Positions 18,073 to 28,027 of a DNA stretch of 64,000 nt are shown in pieces. Source of the DNA: Gammaproteobacteria bacterium (GTDB lineage: Bacteria > Pseudomonadota > Gammaproteobacteria > HTCC5015); NCBI GenBank assembly GCA_013817245.1, contig JACDDA010000004.1:186001-250000 (forward strand), in the 5' to 3' direction. The position numbers and the translations under genes are program-made. Numbering within the stretch: position 1 is the stretch's first letter; each line of letters starts with the position of its first letter. The notes beneath the pieces were generated by a model. That model was given only the letters and a program-made list of their open reading frames with translations, did not search any database and was not told where the DNA came from.

Positions 18073-19230
18073 TTATGCTTTTACCGTACGTTCATAAATA
18101 GGTTTAGTTAAATCATCCGGTATATCTTGAATTACAGGCTTATTCGGCCACAAACCACCTTCACGACGCACCCGTTGCAAGCGCAAGATATACGCTAATA
18201 CCTGTGCTACTGCGACATATAAAGGCTTCGGAATTAATTCACCCGGATCAGTATTGTAATAAATAGCACGCGTTAAACGCGGTTCTTCATAAATGGGGAT
18301 TTTGTGTTTTTGTGCAATTTCACGAATTTTAAATGCCAACTGATCAGTGCCTTTCGCTAACATAACAGGTGCCACATGTTTATCTTGATCGTATTGCAAC
18401 GCAACCGCAAAGTGAGTCGGGTTCATTAAAATAACATTTGCTTTCGGGATATCGGCAAGCATGCGACGCTTCGCAATTTCACGTTGCGCTTGACGTATGC
18501 GCCCACGAATTTCAGGATTACCTTCGGTTTGCTTCATTTCATCACGCAACTCTTGACGCGTCATGCGTAATTTTCGCAAGTGATCCCATAACTGGTACGG
18601 CACATCAATCGCCGCAATCACAATTAACGCCAGTGACAAAAATACCGTGGATGAAATAATAAGTTGCATGCTATCGCCAATGACTTCACTATCATTAGCA
18701 GTTCCCATAATCACGGCTTTGTCAAAATTATTATGTAAAACAATCAAGGTAATAATCGAGAGCAAAGCAAACTTTAATAATGACTTGACTAGATCAACAA
18801 CGCCATTAAGACCAAACATACGTTTAAAGCCTTGCAAAGGACTAAGCCGACTAAACTTTGGCATTAACGCATCCGTACTAAATGACCAGCCGCCTAACAT
18901 CAATGGTGCGCCAATTGCCAAAACGACCATGGCTAACATAAGAGGTGAAAAAATAATCAAAGTGTTGACTAACATATCGGTAAACGTCAGCAACATGGCA
19001 TTTTCATTAAAAATAGTTTCTCGCGATATTTTAAAACTGCCTTTTAATAAACTGATAAATTGCGTCGTTAAACTAGGTCCCAATGTCCATAAAATGACTG
19101 CGCCGCCGGTTACTACCATCATGGTATTTAATTCTTTGGAGCGCGCAATATTACCTTCATTACGCGCATCATCAAGGCGTTTACTCGTGGGTTCTTCTGT
19201 GCGTTCTTGACCGGATTCAGATTCTGACAT
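18073..19230 (-). CDS. flhB: flagellar export switch protein FlhB
   Basis: 385 residues. N-terminal SESGQERTEEPTSKRLDDAR is the family signature. Four transmembrane helices follow, and the cytoplasmic domain contains NPTH near residue 268 (MNPTHFAVALQY), the self-cleavage site that switches export from rod/hook to filament substrates on a signal from FliK. The start is 2 nt after the fliR stop region, so the genes are one operon. Confidence 0.95.
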   Translation of the reverse strand: MSESESGQERTEEPTSKRLDDARNEGNIARSKELNTMMVVTGGAVILWTLGPSLTTQFISLLKGSFKISRETIFNENAMLLTFTDMLVNTLIIFSPLMLAMVVLAIGAPLMLGGWSFSTDALMPKFSRLSPLQGFKRMFGLNGVVDLVKSLLKFALLSIITLIVLHNNFDKAVIMGTANDSEVIGDSMQLIISSTVFLSLALIVIAAIDVPYQLWDHLRKLRMTRQELRDEMKQTEGNPEIRGRIRQAQREIAKRRMLADIPKANVILMNPTHFAVALQYDQDKHVAPVMLAKGTDQLAFKIREIAQKHKIPIYEEPRLTRAIYYNTDPGELIPKPLYVAVAQVLAYILRLQRVRREGGLWPNKPVIQDIPDDLTKPIYERTVKA

Positions 19231-19231
19231 T

Positions 19232-20020
19232 TTAGTTAGTCTTTAATAAATATTGATGCAACCAATCATAAGACTGCTCGATCAAATGTTGAAAAGCTGG
19301 TGCAAATATCGGTAGCATAAATAACATCATGACAAAACCTAACAACATCGTGAGCGGGAAACCTACTGAAAAAACATTTAATTGCGGCGCCGAACGTGTC
19401 ATAAGCCCCATGCTGATATTAACGATCAACAAGGCCGTAACTAAAGGCAAGGCTATTAATAAACCGCCCAAAAATAATAATGAACCTGATTGTGCAACGT
19501 CTAAAAATAATTCGCGTGACAAACCTTGCGCTGAAATTGGCAAGTATTGAAAGCTTTCAGTTGTTAATAAAATAAGCGCCGTATGCCCATCAAATGATAA
19601 AAACAATAATATCGACATGATCACATAGAACTGACTCACCACCGGAACCTGTGCACCATTTTGCGGATCCATCATTTGTGCAAAGCCCAAGCCCATGGTC
19701 ATCGCCATCAGTTCACCTGCGGCCATCACTGCATTAAATGCAATTTGTAAAATAAATCCAATAATCACGCCAATTAGAATTTGATTAATAGTCGTGATGA
19801 ATCCTGCGGCAGAAAAAGGCTCAATACTAACGGGCGTTTTCATGGTGGCGACAATTAAAAACGTAATCGACAAAGCGCACATCAGCCGAATCCGCATAGG
19901 AATAAGCCTGGAACCTAAAACGGGCGCAATAGAAAAGACTGCCGAAATGCGCGTTAATACCCAAAAAAAAGTACCTAGCCATTCATTAATAAAGCGAACA
20001 TCTAATGCAATGGTTTGCAT
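19232..20020 (-). CDS. fliR: flagellar export gate protein FliR
   Basis: 262 residues, multi-pass (about six hydrophobic segments), with FWVLTRISAVFSIAPVLGSR at the N-terminus and MGLGFAQMMDPQNG, the typical FliR loop. It forms the core export gate with FliP and FliQ in the basal-body membrane. The gene lies 7 nt after fliQ. Confidence 0.94.
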   Translation of the reverse strand: MQTIALDVRFINEWLGTFFWVLTRISAVFSIAPVLGSRLIPMRIRLMCALSITFLIVATMKTPVSIEPFSAAGFITTINQILIGVIIGFILQIAFNAVMAAGELMAMTMGLGFAQMMDPQNGAQVPVVSQFYVIMSILLFLSFDGHTALILLTTESFQYLPISAQGLSRELFLDVAQSGSLLFLGGLLIALPLVTALLIVNISMGLMTRSAPQLNVFSVGFPLTMLLGFVMMLFMLPIFAPAFQHLIEQSYDWLHQYLLKTN

Positions 20021-20027
20021 TGAATAA

Positions 20028-20297
20028 CTAACCGATTAAACCTGGAATACTTTCAATCAGCGAACGCGTGTAATTGATCAATGTTTGTAACATCCAAGAG
20101 CCGGTCAAACACAATGTCGCCATTAACACCAATACTTTGGGAATGAAACTCAAGGTCATTTCATTAATTTGAGTCGCTGCTTGCAACATACCAATCACTA
20201 AACCAACAATAAGTGCCGATAGCAATAATGGCGCACCAATTTGCAGCAGCACCCATAAAGCTTCTTTACCTATATGAATAACGACATCCGGCGTCAT
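20028..20297 (-). CDS. fliQ: flagellar export gate protein FliQ
   Basis: 89 residues with two hydrophobic helices (about 16-38 and 51-73). QIGAPLLLSALIVGLVIGMLQAATQ contains the family pattern (here shown as GLVIGMLQAATQINEMTL). It is part of the FliPQR gate, with fliP 17 nt upstream and fliR 7 nt downstream. Confidence 0.94.
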   Translation of the reverse strand: MTPDVVIHIGKEALWVLLQIGAPLLLSALIVGLVIGMLQAATQINEMTLSFIPKVLVLMATLCLTGSWMLQTLINYTRSLIESIPGLIG

Positions 20298-20314
20298 GTT
20301 ATTGCTTCCTTTTT

Positions 20315-21094
20315 CTAAGTATTAATATAAAAACTATTAGCCAGCGTTCCTAAAACCAACGCCCAGCCATCAACTAAAACAAATAACATAATTTTAAAGG
20401 GCAACGAAATAATCAAGGGTGACAGCATCATCATTCCCATTGACATCAAGACACTGGCTACGACCAGATCAATAATCAAAAATGGGATAAATAATAAAAA
20501 TCCAATTTGAAAAGCGGTTTTTAATTCGCTAGTAACAAAAGCCGGCAAAATAACGGAAAACGGAATATCACTCGCTTGCTCAGGACTTTTGTAACCACCG
20601 ATGTTGATATATAAAGCTAAATCCGATTCACGCGTTTGCGCTAACATAAATTCACGCAATGGTATTGATCCCGCTTTTAAAGCTTCCGTTGTGCCCATCG
20701 CGCCATCCATATAAGGTTGTGCGGCGTTGGCGTAAATTTTATCGAATACTGGCGCCATAATAAAAAAAGTTAGGAATAACGCTAAACCAATTAAAATTTG
20801 ATTCGAAGGTGTTTGAGTAGTACCGATGGCTTGACGCAAAATTGCTAATACAACAATGATTCGCGTGAAAGATGTCATCATTAATAAAAACGTCGGCAAC
20901 AGGGTCAAGCCTGTCATAAAAATTAATGCTTGCAGCGTCAAGGTATACGTTTGTTCGCCATTACCCTGAGTTTTAACCGTAATGGTTTCTAATCCTGCAG
21001 GCGCGGCAAGCGCGCAGACCATGGGTAAAAACACTAAAGCAATACTGAGTAGGATCCGTATAAAATAAAAAACAGAAACAGTGGATTTATTCAT
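20315..21094 (-). CDS. fliP: flagellar export gate protein FliP
   Basis: 259 residues with a cleavable-type N-terminal signal (ending ALAAP), then TMTSFTRI-type sequence [39 protein letters not shown] and the late [20 protein letters not shown]. It is the central gate subunit of the flagellar type III exporter. The start overlaps the fliO stop by 8 nt. Confidence 0.95.
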   Translation of the reverse strand: MNKSTVSVFYFIRILLSIALVFLPMVCALAAPAGLETITVKTQGNGEQTYTLTLQALIFMTGLTLLPTFLLMMTSFTRIIVVLAILRQAIGTTQTPSNQILIGLALFLTFFIMAPVFDKIYANAAQPYMDGAMGTTEALKAGSIPLREFMLAQTRESDLALYINIGGYKSPEQASDIPFSVILPAFVTSELKTAFQIGFLLFIPFLIIDLVVASVLMSMGMMMLSPLIISLPFKIMLFVLVDGWALVLGTLANSFYINT

Positions 21095-21518
21095 GCGTAT
21101 CCCCTGCCTTGCCTTGCTTAAGGTCTTGATACTTTTTTAGTAAAGAGGCAAAGGGACTCGTGTTTTTTTCAATCTGCGCCGCTAGGCCAAGATTGTCATC
21201 GCTCGCTTTGAGCTTGTCTAACAAATGAATGCCTGCAGCACTTACACCTAACAGTAAACGCTGATCATCGGCACGAATAATAAGAATCTTTTCTTTTGGC
21301 CCTAAACTGAGCCATTGCTCAATTTTTAAATTAGTTTGCTGCTTAACAAAGCCACCTTGCAGTTTTTTTGCGCTGATGGATAAGGCTAAAATAATAACAA
21401 TGACCAAACCTAAAGCGCTGATCATTTGCAAGGCGCTGCCAGGGTTTATAGGTTCTGCCGCTACCGGCATTGCTTGCGTTAATAAAACAAGGACAAGCAT
21501 GAGGTTTTTATAATTCAT
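21087..21518 (-). CDS. fliO: flagellar protein FliO
   Basis: 143 residues: signal-like N-terminus, one strong hydrophobic helix (about 32-50), then a cytoplasmic part with [28 protein letters not shown], the FliO/FliZ signature (split as [15 protein letters not shown] and [13 protein letters not shown]). FliO helps assemble the FliP ring. Same operon, 18 nt after fliN. Confidence 0.9.
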   Translation of the reverse strand: MNYKNLMLVLVLLTQAMPVAAEPINPGSALQMISALGLVIVIILALSISAKKLQGGFVKQQTNLKIEQWLSLGPKEKILIIRADDQRLLLGVSAAGIHLLDKLKASDDNLGLAAQIEKNTSPFASLLKKYQDLKQGKAGDTHE

Positions 21519-21536
21519 AATAAGCTGGTTCTATAT

Positions 21537-21827
21537 TTATTTTAGAGGGCGCATACGTTCAGAAGGACTCACCACATCGGTTAAACGAATCCCAAACTTG
21601 TCATCAATAACGACCACTTCGCCATGCGCAACTAAGGTACCGTTAACTAATACATCCATGGGTTCGTCAACCATGCGCGCAAGTTCTATGACGGAGCCTT
21701 GATTAAGTCGCAACAATTCACGAATAGTAATTTCGGTACGCCCCAACTCCATCGACAAAGTAACTTTAATATCTTGAACCACATCTAGATTTTGAGTCAT
21801 ATTGGCTTTTGCTTCATTGCTGGCCAT
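21537..21827 (-). CDS. fliN: flagellar switch protein FliN
   Basis: 96 residues, shorter than Pseudomonas FliN (about 157) because the acidic N-terminal extension is missing, but the SpoA core is complete: VTLSMELGRTEITIRELL, GSVIELARMVDEPMDVLVN and GEVVVIDDKFGIRL. It is part of the C-ring with FliM and FliG. Confidence 0.94.
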   Translation of the reverse strand: MASNEAKANMTQNLDVVQDIKVTLSMELGRTEITIRELLRLNQGSVIELARMVDEPMDVLVNGTLVAHGEVVVIDDKFGIRLTDVVSPSERMRPLK

Positions 21828-21854
21828 GATTTGCTTCCTTGCTTAAGTAAATAA

Positions 21855-22838
21855 TTAACGATTTTCTGGCTTGATCCATTCCGTTAAACGCACCGCTGCG
21901 GCTTGATTAGAAACACCTATCTTGCCTTTAAACAATGCAATTTCATCGGCATACACCACCGTATCTTCTTCCATCATAAGCGAAATAAAATCGCCGGCTT
22001 TTAATGATAATAATTCGCCCAAGGTAATATCTGTTTCGGCAAAAATAGCACTGATGCCGACATGGGTTTCTTGCACGCGATCAGTTAATAAACGCACCCA
22101 ACTATCATCTGATTCTGGATGTTCTTTACGCACGCCAGACGCTAACAAAGGTCGCAAGGGTTCTAATAATGAAAAAGGCAAAACAATTTGCATTTCACTG
22201 ACTTCATCACCAATGGTAATTTTGAAACGCGAACGCACCATGATTTCGCTGGTATCGCCCAAGCCTTCTAATTGGCCATGACGCTCTTGATGCATATATT
22301 CAAATGTTAATTGCGCAACCGGTCTCCATGCATTTTGCAAATCTTTAAACGCACTGGTTAGCAATTTTTCTATTATGCGTGCTTCTAAGGAGGTGAATTC
22401 ACGTTCACCGGTGCTAGCACGACTGCGTCCTGGGCCGCCAAAAAAACAATCAACGATCACGTACACCAATGACGCATCTAAGATAATTAAAAACGCGCCA
22501 TTCAATTCTGGAATTTTTGCACGACTAATGCTGGCGTCTAATGCCACGCTATTAATAAAATCCGTGTACTTAAGCATTTCTATTTCACTGCTGGTAATTT
22601 CCGCCATGTGATGCAACAGATTAAATAAACCATTCTGAAACAGCTTGCAAAAGCGTTCATTAATCATATCAAGTGCAGGTAAACGGGCTTTCAATAAATG
22701 TGCGGGTTGATGAAAATCATATTGCAATACACGTCCACCTGCTGGCTTTCCATTTTTCTCAATCACAATTTCTTCTTCGTATGCGTTATCGGTTAACGCA
22801 TCCATTTCGTCTTTGCTGAGTACATCTTTCGAAGCCAT
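21855..22838 (-). CDS. fliM: flagellar switch protein FliM
   Basis: 327 residues. The N-terminal LSKDEMDAL is the CheY-P-binding motif; the middle domain and C-terminal SpoA domain follow. The presence of this motif implies that a chemotaxis CheY exists elsewhere in the genome, since none lies in this cluster. The gene starts 2 nt after the fliL stop. Confidence 0.95.
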   Translation of the reverse strand: MASKDVLSKDEMDALTDNAYEEEIVIEKNGKPAGGRVLQYDFHQPAHLLKARLPALDMINERFCKLFQNGLFNLLHHMAEITSSEIEMLKYTDFINSVALDASISRAKIPELNGAFLIILDASLVYVIVDCFFGGPGRSRASTGEREFTSLEARIIEKLLTSAFKDLQNAWRPVAQLTFEYMHQERHGQLEGLGDTSEIMVRSRFKITIGDEVSEMQIVLPFSLLEPLRPLLASGVRKEHPESDDSWVRLLTDRVQETHVGISAIFAETDITLGELLSLKAGDFISLMMEEDTVVYADEIALFKGKIGVSNQAAAVRLTEWIKPENR

Positions 22839-22840
22839 GA

Positions 22841-23395
22841 TTATTGGATAACCAAGCGCGTGATATAAACCTCTTCGATTTGCGGTTCGCCGGTTATATT
22901 GGTCAACACTTTTTGAGTAGTCGCTAGAACATCTTTACGTAACTGTTCTTTGCCTTCGGTCGTGCGCAGCACTTCAATAACTTGTGATCCCAGTAAAATG
23001 ACGAGATCGTTACGAATAGCGGGGATATGGGTTTTAAAAGCTTCGAGACTTTCTTGCTTGCTAGCCGCGACTGTAACATCGACTTGCATAAAGCGACTTT
23101 TTTTACCGTCTAAAATATTCACTACAAAACCAGGATTGACCTGTTCGTAAATTAAAGCGACAGGTTTAGCTTCGCCTTCCTCACCTTCTGCCGCGTCTTC
23201 ACCTTCCTCGCCTTCTTCACCTTCGGCCGCACCATCTGCGCCGGCTTCAGTTTCAGTGGCTTCTGCGTCTTTAGCAGCGGCAGCAGCAACGGGTTTTTCA
23301 TCGTGCGAATTACTGTTCATTACTAACACGGTAGACAACACCGCAATAATGACCGCCAGTAATCCAAAAACCCCCGGTAGAATAAATTTATTCAC
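22841..23395 (-). CDS. fliL: flagellar basal body protein FliL
   Basis: About 184 residues from GTG 23395, chosen because AGGAG is 6 nt upstream. The longer frame to 23470 would run across the sigma54 promoter at 23440-23455 and is rejected. One N-terminal helix (about 5-25), then an unusually acidic Glu/Gly/Ala linker of about 40 residues (repeated EGEEGE units), then the periplasmic FliL domain, with GFVVNILDGKKSRFMQVDV and a final RLVIQ. FliL sits next to the stator and aids torque. Confidence 0.92.
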   Translation of the reverse strand: MNKFILPGVFGLLAVIIAVLSTVLVMNSNSHDEKPVAAAAAKDAEATETEAGADGAAEGEEGEEGEDAAEGEEGEAKPVALIYEQVNPGFVVNILDGKKSRFMQVDVTVAASKQESLEAFKTHIPAIRNDLVILLGSQVIEVLRTTEGKEQLRKDVLATTQKVLTNITGEPQIEEVYITRLVIQ

Positions 23396-23439
23396 AGCGC
23401 ACTCCTTTGCGTCTATTAATTGGCCTTTGATAGGGATAA

Positions 23440-23455
23440 TGCAATCGACGTGCCA
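23440..23455 (-). promoter_or_regulatory. sigma54 promoter upstream of fliL
   Basis: Minus strand TGGCACG-TCGA-TTGCA, a perfect match to the sigma54 consensus, with GG and GC 10 nt apart. It lies about 45 nt upstream of the GTG start and serves fliLMNOPQR-flhB. Confidence 0.85.
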
Positions 23456-23548
23456 CACCGGAAACGCCAATAAATAGCAAAATATGGGTCAATATATTAA
23501 CAGCGCCAAAAATTTGGCTGCGAGGGAAATACGAAGAAACGAATTTAA

Positions 23549-25381
23549 TTAAGCGTAGTAATCAATTTCGCTCATTAAATTTTTAGTAGATGTTTGGATT
23601 AGACTATTTAACTCATCCGGCTTATCAACTGCATGCTCGCCTGCACGATTATTGGCCGCCGATTTGTCGTGTTGTTGTTGCGCATGGGCATCCGCACCAC
23701 CGAATTGATTCGCTTGTTGAAAATAATGTTGTTGCGACGAACTGGTCGCTTGCGCATTAGCAGCAGGCTGTGAATCTAACGGTAAAATTTGGGTATGGAC
23801 CAATTGAAACCCTTGGCTTTGTAAAGCTTCGCGTAATTGTGGTAGGTATTGTTCTAATGCGGTTTGCGCCAAATTATTGGCCATGATTTGCACATTTACT
23901 TCATTATTGCGCGTCTGTATTTGAATATTTAATTGGCCTAATTCAGCAGGATGCAAATTAAATTGTGCACGCTGTTGACCGTCACGTACTAACCACGCAA
24001 TTTGTTCGGGCGCAGCCGCTGGCGATAAAAGAGTAGCCGTATTCATCTGATTCGCAATATTCGTTGCAGACGTGTTATTACTGACGATATTATTGTTAAG
24101 GGGCGTCGTATTTAAAACAATAGCATTGCTAGCAGTATTGTTCGTTATGACAGATTCATCAGTGACTAGCGATGACGCGGCATTGCTAAGTGTTTGTGCA
24201 TTCAGCTGTAAATCACTGACGCTATCGCTTGCTAAGGAAGACATATTTATTTCTTGCAGCGGCGTATCGATAGTGCCAGCCATATGAATAAGCGGACTTG
24301 AAACAGCGCCCGATAAATTCGCAATATTAAGACTGCCTGAAGTAACATTGGTGATACTTGCACTTGCACTTACATTCACCTCGCTAATAGTAGCGTTCCC
24401 TTGCAAACCTAAGCCTTGTTGCGATTTATAAGGTACAAGATTCCCACTCGCCACTACCGTTGCAGCATTCCTTTCAATCACGGGTGTCGCGGTTAGAGTT
24501 ATTCCGGCCGGCGCCGTCATATTTACCACCGGCTGAGCTAATAAAGTCGCAGGATTTACATTAATGGCTGCATTTTGTTCGTTTATAACTTTTGCTGGAT
24601 CAACATGACTAGCCGTTACATTATGTAGAGTGTCATTATTTAGATGGGTATTAGCAGCTTGCGACAAAATTGCAGTGTCAACTAGGGTGGGTATATTAAT
24701 GACTGTGGATATTGCTGCGGCAGAAGGAGCTCTAAGCTGCGGTGCAGACAATGTGGATTGCGCACTATTCAGCGGCGTTGACGTTAGCAGCGAATTATTA
24801 GCCGCTGGCTTTACTGAAAAGACTATCGCCGATGTGGGTATTGGTGTTACAGGCACAAGATTAATTAATTCTGGCATCGAGGGAATGACGGCATCGGCAT
24901 TGACGGAAATATCCAATAAGTCAGTCGTTGCTTCAACTGCATCTTTTTTATCTGTTTTAATTTCTTGGTTGCTTAACACTAACGACGGCACCGAATTTAA
25001 TGTGAGTTCAACAATAGGTTTGATTATTTTAAGATTCACTGCGTCAACTGTTGATGCAGCATTTTTTGTTGGAAACGGCATCGCGACCTTCATCTCGTTC
25101 GGCAAATTATTGCCGCTCTGGATCGGCAATAATTCACCCCTACTAGCAGCAATGGTGGACTCAATATCCACGGGCATAAGATTTAATGCAGCACCCGTAT
25201 TAAGCGCGAGGCTTGGCGCATTATTTATCAAAGATGATGGTGCATTTAAAAGTTGGTTAATATCACCGGTTAATAGCTGATTAAACAGATTAGACGTCAA
25301 ATTGGAATCAGGATTAGCCGCTAAATTAGGCAATGTAGCGTCGGCGTTAGCACTGCCGCTTATTATTTGCATGATATCCAT
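23549..25381 (-). CDS. fliK: flagellar hook-length control protein FliK
   Basis: About 610 residues from ATG 25381 (AGGA 7 nt upstream; a GTG two codons earlier is less well placed). The first 470 residues are low-complexity Asn/Ser/Thr/Ala/Val, the flexible ruler. The conserved C-terminal domain is at about 475-550: QRAQFNLHPAELGQLNIQIQ, NNEVNVQIMANN and LREALQSQGFQL. FliK measures the hook and switches FlhB specificity. A long plus-strand frame opposite is an artefact of this bias. Confidence 0.92.
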   Translation of the reverse strand: MDIMQIISGSANADATLPNLAANPDSNLTSNLFNQLLTGDINQLLNAPSSLINNAPSLALNTGAALNLMPVDIESTIAASRGELLPIQSGNNLPNEMKVAMPFPTKNAASTVDAVNLKIIKPIVELTLNSVPSLVLSNQEIKTDKKDAVEATTDLLDISVNADAVIPSMPELINLVPVTPIPTSAIVFSVKPAANNSLLTSTPLNSAQSTLSAPQLRAPSAAAISTVINIPTLVDTAILSQAANTHLNNDTLHNVTASHVDPAKVINEQNAAINVNPATLLAQPVVNMTAPAGITLTATPVIERNAATVVASGNLVPYKSQQGLGLQGNATISEVNVSASASITNVTSGSLNIANLSGAVSSPLIHMAGTIDTPLQEINMSSLASDSVSDLQLNAQTLSNAASSLVTDESVITNNTASNAIVLNTTPLNNNIVSNNTSATNIANQMNTATLLSPAAAPEQIAWLVRDGQQRAQFNLHPAELGQLNIQIQTRNNEVNVQIMANNLAQTALEQYLPQLREALQSQGFQLVHTQILPLDSQPAANAQATSSSQQHYFQQANQFGGADAHAQQQHDKSAANNRAGEHAVDKPDELNSLIQTSTKNLMSEIDYYA

Positions 25382-25433
25382 TGCCACATCCTGTGTTGAT
25401 CTTACCTAGAATTAATTACATTACGGAAGGTAA

Positions 25434-25451
25434 TTGCAAACTTCAGGCCAA
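25434..25451 (-). promoter_or_regulatory. sigma54-type promoter upstream of fliK
   Basis: Minus strand TTGGCCTGAAGTTTGCA; GG and GC are 10 nt apart, TTGGC and TTTGCA match the consensus well. It lies in the 95-bp gap between fliJ and fliK, about 55 nt before the start. Confidence 0.7.
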
Positions 25452-25482
25452 TGTCACTGAAATTAAAGGGGATTAAGTGGGC

Positions 25483-25935
25483 TTATGATATTTGATGTTT
25501 TTCTAAGAATTGCTGAATGGCACGATCATCGGATTCATTTTGCACTTGCCTATCTTCGCTTTGTTCTTCTTCTTTTTGCAACAACAACAACATTTTATGC
25601 AAGGCTTTTTGATCAATATGCGCTCTTTGCCATTCGCTGACGAGTTGATCTATTTTTTGCATTAACTGGCTAATTTGTTTATTTTGATATTCTATTGCAG
25701 CACTGACCCGATTGAGAAAAGCTCGCTGAATTTGCAATTCGGTAATCCCCATACCGCCATTTAATTGAGCCAGTGTATTTTTACGTGCAAATTCTTCGCA
25801 ATAATTAACCAACTCTTTAAGCTGTGCATCCATCGCTTTCTTTTGAGTTAATAACACCGCTATTTCTTGGGCTTTTTTTTTCTCTACGGCTTCTTTGATA
25901 TGGCTCGCGGTACTTAGCTGTTTAAATTTTTTCAT
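25483..25935 (-). CDS. fliJ: flagellar export chaperone FliJ
   Basis: 150 residues, almost entirely charged coiled-coil (many Gln, Glu, Lys), with LAQLNGGMGITELQIQRAFLNR near the middle (GGMGITELQIQRAF). FliJ is the stalk of the FliHI ATPase and escorts chaperones. It starts 11 nt after fliI. Confidence 0.9.
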   Translation of the reverse strand: MKKFKQLSTASHIKEAVEKKKAQEIAVLLTQKKAMDAQLKELVNYCEEFARKNTLAQLNGGMGITELQIQRAFLNRVSAAIEYQNKQISQLMQKIDQLVSEWQRAHIDQKALHKMLLLLQKEEEQSEDRQVQNESDDRAIQQFLEKHQIS

Positions 25936-25946
25936 ACTGCGTACAA

Positions 25947-27314
25947 TTAACTACTCAATGTATTTAGATCGGGCTGATCAGCAAAAACTTGCCGCAGACC
26001 TTGCAAACTTTGCGGCATGTCAATCGCTTGATGCATGTGCTGACTTAAATAGCCGGTCATATTGTTTCTTAATAAAATCGCTTGATCTAATTCAGGATCG
26101 CTGCCTTCTTGATACATGCCGATATTGATCAAATCACGATTAGCTTCATATTTTGAATACAAACGACGAAAACGAATCGCTAGTTTTTGATGTTCGCTAT
26201 TTGAAATAACATGCATTAAACGACTAACAGAAGCTTCCATATCAATAGCGGGATAACGTCCACCTTCAGCAATACTGCGGGACAATACAATATGTCCATC
26301 TAAAATAGCGCGCGCCGCATCTGCGATAGGATCGCTTTTACTATCTTCTTCCGTTAATACGGTGTAAAACGCGGTGATCGAACCTTGTCCTACATCACTA
26401 TTCCCTGCACGTTCAACTAACTGTGGGATTTTAGCAAATACGGACGGCGGATAACCTTTCGTCGCAGGCGGCTCACCAATCGCTAAAGCGATTTCACGTT
26501 GTGCTTGTGCAAAACGCGTTAACGAATCCATCAACAATAAAACTTGTAATCCTTGATCACGAAAATATTCTGCAATTGCGGTTGCTAACAAGGCGCCATG
26601 TACACGCAATAAAGGCGAATGATCGGCTGGTACCGCAATTACTACTGAACGCGCTAAACCTTCAGTACCTAATATTTCTTGGACAAATTCTTTTACTTCA
26701 CGACCGCGTTCGCCAATGAGCCCCACCACAATAACATCAGCGCGCGTGTATTTTGTCATCATGCCGAGCAGCATACTTTTACCAACACCGCTGCCCGCAA
26801 ACAAACCCATACGTTGGCCACGACCCACCGTTAACAAACCATTGATTGCGCGCACGCCTACATCTAATGCTTCGTTGATCGGTTGTCTTGATAAAGGATT
26901 AATCGGAATACCGCTCAAAGGACGATATTCATCGATTTTTAAAGGCCCGCGATTATCTAAAGGTTGCCCCGTGCCATCTAATACTCGACCTAATAATTGT
27001 TGCCCGACTGGCACATCATCGTGTTTATCGCTAGTGATCACGCGCGCACCCGGAATTAAACCGTGCATGTCACCAATCGGCATTAAAAAAGTACGGCCTT
27101 CCGCAAAGCCCACTACTTCTGCTTCAATGGAACGATTGTGCGCTGCCTCAATAAAACAACGACTACCAATCGCTGCTTGGCAACCTGTCGCTTCTAATGT
27201 CAAACCAATAATACGCGTTAGCCGTCCTTCTAAGGTCGGCGTAGGCGTTGCTAATTCATTACGACACTGAATCAGAAAACGTTGCCAATCAATATTTTTA
27301 GTCGGTGTTTGCAT
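25947..27314 (-). CDS. fliI: flagellum-specific export ATPase FliI
   Basis: 455 residues. F1-beta-like ATPase with Walker [33 protein letters not shown], Walker [19 protein letters not shown], and [15 protein letters not shown], the family signature. It powers delivery of export substrates with FliH and FliJ. It starts about 8 nt after fliH. Confidence 0.96.
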   Translation of the reverse strand: MQTPTKNIDWQRFLIQCRNELATPTPTLEGRLTRIIGLTLEATGCQAAIGSRCFIEAAHNRSIEAEVVGFAEGRTFLMPIGDMHGLIPGARVITSDKHDDVPVGQQLLGRVLDGTGQPLDNRGPLKIDEYRPLSGIPINPLSRQPINEALDVGVRAINGLLTVGRGQRMGLFAGSGVGKSMLLGMMTKYTRADVIVVGLIGERGREVKEFVQEILGTEGLARSVVIAVPADHSPLLRVHGALLATAIAEYFRDQGLQVLLLMDSLTRFAQAQREIALAIGEPPATKGYPPSVFAKIPQLVERAGNSDVGQGSITAFYTVLTEEDSKSDPIADAARAILDGHIVLSRSIAEGGRYPAIDMEASVSRLMHVISNSEHQKLAIRFRRLYSKYEANRDLINIGMYQEGSDPELDQAILLRNNMTGYLSQHMHQAIDMPQSLQGLRQVFADQPDLNTLSS

Positions 27315-27322
27315 TTTAAAAT

Positions 27323-28027
27323 TTATACTGACAATTGACCAACAGCGTTATTATCTTCTTCCGCAATATCGAGAAACTTTGCAGCAATTTTTGCAATGCG
27401 TACTTCCAGCGTACAATCAACACAGGCGGTATCACCAAACACTTTGCAGCCACCGCGCGTAATCGCAGCATCCGCGACAAAGTCCCAAGCAGTAGTAGCG
27501 TTTTTTTGTTGTAAATGTTCTTGGGCTTTTGCAACATCGGCAGGATTAAGATGAATATGTAAACGATTACTACCTGGAGGCACAGCATCAATCGCTTCAT
27601 TAACAATGGACACAATATCTTCTGGATTTTGTTTAATTTCCGCTTTAATGACTTGTTTCGCAATAGCGATAGCTAATTGCGCTAATTCTTGTTTAACATT
27701 TTGATCAAAATCCTGCATCGGTGATTCCAATGCTTTTAAAGTATTGCGTAACCATTCTATAGATTGCTGTATTTCTAACTCAGCCGCTTGCAAACCTTCA
27801 GCATGTCCTGCTTGATAACCTTCCGTGTACGCTTGCTGTTGTAGTTTTTCCAAATCACGACTGGTCGGTAATTTTCCGCCTAACGCAGCAAGACCTTCGA
27901 TGTAATCTTTTACATTTAAATCGCGCTGCGGCGCTTTCGCGGCATCCACGCCGGGCATAGACCAACGCTTCGCATCACCGAGTTTATCTTTGGTGATAAC
28001 GTTAGACAAAGTCATCACCTCCGCCAC
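27323..28027 (-). CDS. fliH: flagellar assembly protein FliH
   Basis: 234 residues. Pro/Lys-rich N-terminus, Gln/Ala-rich central helix with [15 protein letters not shown] (GxxxG-type repeats of FliH) and a C-terminal HrpE/YscL-like domain. It regulates FliI. The start overlaps the fliG 3' end; GTG 28027 and ATG 28015 (immediately after GGAGG) are both possible. Confidence 0.92.
   Translation of the reverse strand: MAEVMTLSNVITKDKLGDAKRWSMPGVDAAKAPQRDLNVKDYIEGLAALGGKLPTSRDLEKLQQQAYTEGYQAGHAEGLQAAELEIQQSIEWLRNTLKALESPMQDFDQNVKQELAQLAIAIAKQVIKAEIKQNPEDIVSIVNEAIDAVPPGSNRLHIHLNPADVAKAQEHLQQKNATTAWDFVADAAITRGGCKVFGDTACVDCTLEVRIAKIAAKFLDIAEEDNNAVGQLSV

Noticed and set aside
23396-23470. N-terminal extension of FliL
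   Set aside because: It would be translated through the sigma54 promoter and has no ribosome-binding site; GTG 23395 has AGGAG.
24630-25280. 216-codon plus-strand ORF inside fliK
   Set aside because: Antisense shadow of the low-complexity Ala/Asn/Thr/Val region of fliK.
27316-27663. 115-codon minus-strand ORF
   Set aside because: Second frame within fliH; fliH is supported by family motifs and operon position.
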